From NCBI RefSeq assembly GCF_902506505.1, contig NZ_LR733406.1, forward strand, positions 868,001 through 932,000: a stretch of 64,000 nucleotides of DNA, given 5' to 3'. Position 1 is the first letter of the stretch, and every line of letters starts with the position of its first letter. The translations under genes and the position numbers were made by a program. Shown piece by piece: positions 60,740-64,000 of the stretch. Source of the stretch: Pseudomonas sp. 8AS. GTDB taxonomy: Bacteria; Pseudomonadota; Gammaproteobacteria; Pseudomonadales; Pseudomonadaceae. The notes beneath the pieces were generated by a model that worked only from the letters and a program-made list of their open reading frames with translations, had not been told where the DNA came from and did no database searches.

Positions 60740-60852
60740 GTGCCGCGGTGGCGAAAGCCTGTTTGTGTTGCCTGCCCGCCCGGCGCGTGATTGGCATCCG
60801 TGCAAGGCGCGCAGAAGCAGCCACACTGAAAAAAACGCCACGGAGTTCTGTC

Positions 60853-61179
60853 ATGACTACGTTCGACCCGCAAGGCGCGCTGGACCAGCTGTTCGCCGAG
60901 TACAGCAAGCGCGCCAACTCGATCCGCCGTGAACTCGGCCTGCCGCACCAGGCGGACTTTGCCGAGCAGGCTCAGGAGCGGCAGAACGATGAGGTGCTGG
61001 AAGCGCTGCTGGCCGAGGCCGAGGCCGGATTGCGCCAGGTTGGCCTGGCCCGCCTGCGCCTGGCCGAGGGCAGCTATGGCGAATGCCAGCGCTGTGGCGA
61101 GTCGATCAGCCCGGCGCGTCTGGCCGTTCTGCCGGCGGCGGAATTCTGCTTGCGCTGCGCCGATCTGCAGCGCGCCTGA
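60853..61179 (+). CDS. DksA/TraR-like C4 zinc-finger protein
   Basis: From ATG 60853 (GGAG upstream) the protein has 108 residues. A helical hairpin (about 15-75) is followed by a perfect C4 finger C-x2-C-x17-C-x2-C ('CQRCGESI...FCLRC'). The coiled-coil tip reads 'DFAEQA' where DksA has D-x-x-D-x-A, so the second acidic residue is Glu. It may bind the RNA polymerase secondary channel like DksA, but the shorter N-terminus suggests a specialised role. A putative ANR box lies upstream. Confidence 0.87.
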   Translation: MTTFDPQGALDQLFAEYSKRANSIRRELGLPHQADFAEQAQERQNDEVLEALLAEAEAGLRQVGLARLRLAEGSYGECQRCGESISPARLAVLPAAEFCLRCADLQRA

Positions 61180-61258
61180 TGCCTTGCCAGCGGCGTCGGG
61201 GCGGCGCCAGAATGAGTTCAACTTCCTGCGGTGTTGCACCGCCCGATAAGGACTTCCG

Positions 61259-63712
61259 ATGCCCGAATCCTTCGCTGCCGGCCTGCACCTGGCGCCCGAT
61301 GATCTGACCCGCCCCTTCGCTCCCGAGCAGTTCAATTTCACCACCACCGACGACCTGGAGTTCTTCCGCGGCGTGCTCGGCCAGGAGCGCGCGGTGGAGG
61401 CCCTGCAGTTCGGTGTGGCGATGCCGCGCCCGGGTTACAACGTGTTCGTCATGGGCGAGCCAGGCACCGGGCGCTTCTCCTTCGTCAAGCGCTACCTCAA
61501 GGCCGAGGCCAAGCGCCTGGCCACCCCGGCCGACCGGCTCTACGTCAATCACTTCGACGAGCCGCGCGAGCCGCGGGCGCTGGAGCTGCCGGCGGGCACC
61601 GCGGCGGCCTTCAGCGCCGATATCGGCCACCTGATCGACAACCTGCTGTCGACCTTCCCCGCCGTGTTCGAGACGCCGACCTACCAGCAGAAGAAGAGCG
61701 GCATCGACCGCATCTTCAACCAGCGCTACGACAAGGCGCTGGACGTGGTCGAGCGCCTGGCGCTGGAGAAGGAGGTGGCGCTGTACCGCGACAGCAGCAA
61801 CATCGCCTTCACCCCGATGAAGGACGGCAAGGCCCTCGACGAGGCCGAGTTCGCCCAGTTGCCGGAGGCCGAGCGCGAACGCTTCCATGTCGACATCTCC
61901 GCCCTGGAGGAGCGGCTCAACGACGAGCTGGCCGGCCTGCCGCAGTGGAAGCGCGAGCTGAGCAACCAGATGCGCCAGCTCAACGAGGAAACCATCACCC
62001 TGGCGCTGCAGCCGCTGCTGGCGCCACTGTCGGAAAAGTATGCGGAAAATGCCGGAGTCTGCGCCTACCTGCAGGCGATGCAGGTCAACCTGCTGAAGAC
62101 CGTGGTCGACCAGCTGGCCGACGAGAAGCCCGACGTGCAGCGCCGCGAGGCGCTCGAGGAGCAGTACTGCCCGAACCTGGTGGTGGGCCATCACGTCGAT
62201 GGCGGCGCGCCGGTGGTGTTCGAGTCGCACCCGACCTACGACAACCTGTTCGGCCGCATCGAGTACAGCACCGACCAGGGTGCGCTCTACACCAGCTACC
62301 GGCAGCTGCGCCCCGGTGCCCTGCACCGCGCCAATGGCGGCTTCCTGATCCTCGAGGCGGAGAAGCTGCTCGGCGAGCCCTTCGTCTGGGAAGCGCTCAA
62401 GCGCGCCCTGCATTCGCGCCAGCTGAAGATGGAGTCGCCGCTGGGCGATCTGGGGCGCATCGCCACCGTGACCCTGACCCCGCAGGTGATCCCGCTGCAG
62501 CTCAAGGTGGTGATCATCGGCTCGCGGCAGATCTACTACACCCTGCAGGACCTCGATCCGGACTTCCAGGAGATGTTCCGCGTGCTGGTCGACTTCGACG
62601 AGGACATCCCGCTGGCCGACGACAGCCTGGAGCAGTTCGCCCAGCTGCTCAAGACCCGCACCTCGGAGGAGGGCATGGCGCCGCTGACGGCGGCCGCGGT
62701 GGCGCGCCTGGCGACCTACAGCGCGCGTCTGGCCGAACACCAGGGGCGTCTGTCGGCGCGCATCGGCGACCTGTTCCAGCTGGTCAGCGAGGCCGACTTC
62801 ATCCGCCAGCTGGCCAGCGAGACGGTCACCGACGTCGGCCATATCGAGCGCGCGCTGCGCGCCAAGGCCACCCGCACCGGGCGGGTTTCGGCGCGGATCA
62901 TCGACGACATGCTGGCCGGCATCATCCTCATCGACACCGCCGGCGCCGCCGTGGGCAAGTGCAACGGCCTGACCGTGCTGGAGGTCGGCGACTCGGCCTT
63001 CGGTGTGCCGGCGCGCATCTCCGCCACCGTCTATCCGGGCGGCTCGGGCATCGTCGATATCGAGCGTGAGGTCAACCTCGGCCAGCCGATCCACTCCAAG
63101 GGGGTGATGATCCTCACCGGCTACCTGGGCAGCCGCTACGCCCAGGAGTTCCCCCTGGAAATCTCCGCGAGCATCGCCCTGGAGCAGTCCTACGGTTACG
63201 TCGACGGCGACAGCGCCTCGCTGGGCGAGGTCTGCACGTTGATCTCGGCCCTGTCGCGCACGCCGCTCAAGCAGTGCTTCGCCATCACCGGCTCGATCAA
63301 CCAGTTCGGCGAGGTGCAGGCGGTCGGCGGGGTCAACGAGAAGATCGAAGGCTTCTTCCGTCTGTGCGAGGCGCGCGGCCTGACCGGCGAGCAGGGGGTG
63401 ATCATCCCGCACTCCAACGTCACCACCCTGATGCTCGACGAGCGTGTGCTGCAGGCGGTGCGCGGCGGCCTGTTCCACGTCTATGCGGTGCGCCAGGTCG
63501 ACGAGGCGCTCAGCCTGCTGGTCGGCGAGGCAGCGGGCAGCCCGGACGAGCAGGGCCAGTTCCCGGCCGGCAGCGTCAACGCACGGGTGGTCGAGCGCCT
63601 GCGCAGCATCGCCGAGATGGGCATGGAGGAAGAGGAGAAAGAGGAGGAGGCCAAGCCCAAGGCGCCGAGGGCCAAGGCGAGCAAACCGGTGGCGAAGAAG
63701 CCCGCGCCATGA
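61259..63712 (+). CDS. asrA: Lon-like ATP-dependent protease (AsrA/YcbZ type)
   Basis: The 817-residue protein has an AAA+ part and a C-terminal Lon protease domain. The catalytic dyad is Ser652 ('DGDSASLGEV') and Lys695 ('GGVNEKIEGFF'), 43 residues apart exactly as in Lon (S679/K722). In the N-terminal ATPase the P-loop reads 'GEPGTGRFSF', with Arg72 where Lys is usual. The end is a lysine/alanine-rich tail ('EEEKEEEAKPKAPRAKASKPVAKKPAP'). It resembles P. aeruginosa PA0779 (AsrA), reported in aminoglycoside stress; orthology is inferred. Confidence 0.9.
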   Translation: MPESFAAGLHLAPDDLTRPFAPEQFNFTTTDDLEFFRGVLGQERAVEALQFGVAMPRPGYNVFVMGEPGTGRFSFVKRYLKAEAKRLATPADRLYVNHFDEPREPRALELPAGTAAAFSADIGHLIDNLLSTFPAVFETPTYQQKKSGIDRIFNQRYDKALDVVERLALEKEVALYRDSSNIAFTPMKDGKALDEAEFAQLPEAERERFHVDISALEERLNDELAGLPQWKRELSNQMRQLNEETITLALQPLLAPLSEKYAENAGVCAYLQAMQVNLLKTVVDQLADEKPDVQRREALEEQYCPNLVVGHHVDGGAPVVFESHPTYDNLFGRIEYSTDQGALYTSYRQLRPGALHRANGGFLILEAEKLLGEPFVWEALKRALHSRQLKMESPLGDLGRIATVTLTPQVIPLQLKVVIIGSRQIYYTLQDLDPDFQEMFRVLVDFDEDIPLADDSLEQFAQLLKTRTSEEGMAPLTAAAVARLATYSARLAEHQGRLSARIGDLFQLVSEADFIRQLASETVTDVGHIERALRAKATRTGRVSARIIDDMLAGIILIDTAGAAVGKCNGLTVLEVGDSAFGVPARISATVYPGGSGIVDIEREVNLGQPIHSKGVMILTGYLGSRYAQEFPLEISASIALEQSYGYVDGDSASLGEVCTLISALSRTPLKQCFAITGSINQFGEVQAVGGVNEKIEGFFRLCEARGLTGEQGVIIPHSNVTTLMLDERVLQAVRGGLFHVYAVRQVDEALSLLVGEAAGSPDEQGQFPAGSVNARVVERLRSIAEMGMEEEEKEEEAKPKAPRAKASKPVAKKPAP

Positions 63713-63900
63713 GGGGCGTGGTCTAGCGACAACTGGTCAGTCATCGAACAGTTGTCGGGCGACCATAGGGGGCACCGTGCGGAACGGTTTTCCCCCGTGC
63801 CATCCACAGAGTTATCCACAGTGTGTGGGGGTAACTTTTATCCTTCCCGAGTGCGGTTGCCGGGTGTAGGCTGAGAGCCAGACCTCGCGAGGATCGCCGT
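63713..63900. other. Spacer after asrA with a stem and a DnaA box
   Basis: Contains an inverted repeat CGACAACTG (63727-63735) / CAGTTGTCG (63749-63757) with a 13-base loop and no T-run. Further right lie a perfect DnaA box TTATCCACA (63812-63820) and a near copy CATCCACAG (63801-63809). No gene is recognised here. Confidence 0.5.
63812..63820 (+). promoter_or_regulatory. Perfect DnaA box TTATCCACA
   Basis: One exact 9-mer is present with a partial neighbour 3 bases upstream. A single box is not an origin. It could contribute to DnaA-dependent regulation of the gene that starts at 63901, or be chance. Confidence 0.4.
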
Positions 63901-64000
63901 CATGCCGCGCAGCCTCTGTCTTACCCGTCAGTGCCTTGGCCTGAGCACGCGCATCGAATGCCTGATCCATCCGCTGGCCGGCGATCGCGGCCTGTGGACG
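63901..64000 (+). CDS. Start of an unidentified gene (runs off the window)
   Basis: ATG 63901 with GAGGA 8 bases upstream opens a frame that stays open to the window end (33 codons). The start reads 'MPRSLCLTRQCLGLSTRIEC' and continues 'LIHPLAGDRGLWT'. It is probably the N-terminus of a real protein; I do not recognise the family from this much sequence. Confidence 0.5.

Noticed and set aside
63801..63820. Chromosome origin suggested by the DnaA box
   Set aside because: Only one perfect box, no AT-rich unwinding region and no dnaA, dnaN or gidA-type neighbours.
1..64000. CRISPR arrays, prophage, insertion sequences, tRNA or rRNA genes
   Set aside because: No regularly spaced direct repeats, transposase, integrase or structural phage motifs, and no tRNA- or rRNA-like sequence were seen.

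Overview
The window is a GC-rich bacterial chromosome segment of Pseudomonas type, close to the P. aeruginosa group. Several neighbourhoods match P. aeruginosa gene order as I remember it: a TPP riboswitch and thiC side divergent from a tolC-like gene; an fpr-type reductase beside mscL; the block radA, mapZ, cstA, ybdD, yjiA, glyA, morA; the arcDABC operon; and an AsrA-like Lon-type protease. No tRNA, rRNA, insertion sequence, phage gene or CRISPR array was seen. The placement rests on reading the sequence, not on a database search.

Layout. 1-1.9 kb: TPP riboswitch (minus strand, for a gene off the left edge) and a TolC-family protein. 1.9-12.8 kb: a YhiN-like flavoprotein, a histone-deacetylase-like amidohydrolase, an overlapping four-gene run (GNAT, tandem SagB-type nitroreductase, TesB, HAD phosphatase), an acyl-CoA synthetase divergent from an AraC regulator, a zinc metallopeptidase, DUF411 and DUF4345 proteins. 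12.8-16 kb: NCS2 permease coupled to trmA, and a YajL/DJ-1 protein. 16.3-19.0 kb: a small glycan cassette (RmlC-like cupin, GT2 glycosyltransferase, flippase) that looks less GC-rich. 19-22 kb: MFS exporter and a MerR/CDF/DUF3703 metal module. 22-29.2 kb: a glutamine-synthetase-like ligase, aldehyde dehydrogenase and iron alcohol dehydrogenase, divergent from a complete TRAP transporter. This looks like a catabolic unit for an amine or amino alcohol.

29.3-37.4 kb: rlmG, fpr, mscL, a stand-alone EAL phosphodiesterase, two divergent YdcH-like small proteins, a GNAT, a lytic transglycosylase with a solute-binding domain, and radA. 37.4-49.3 kb: mapZ, a Cache-domain histidine kinase and NarL-type regulator divergent from cstA-ybdD-yjiA, glyA, and the large PAS-GGDEF-EAL protein MorA. 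Three c-di-GMP-related genes (EAL, mapZ, morA) lie within 18 kb. 49.6-53.5 kb: a DUF2860 outer-membrane protein, ettA and a YiiX-like cysteine hydrolase. 53.6-59.1 kb: arcDABC and a DUF5064 gene. 59.5-64 kb: DUF2388 and DUF3313 envelope proteins, a DksA/TraR-like zinc-finger protein, an AsrA-like protease and the start of an unidentified gene.

The least expected signals are regulatory. Three FNR/ANR-type palindromes lie in intergenic DNA (33271, 59211, 60726). The first sits exactly 22 bp before a -10-like hexamer, in front of a YdcH paralogue with a cysteine-rich tail. A 10-bp tandem repeat lies between the Cache two-component system and cstA. The flippase gene lacks a normal in-frame start and looks as if it has lost one base near its 5' end. 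Several families of short dispersed inverted repeats mark the gene ends.
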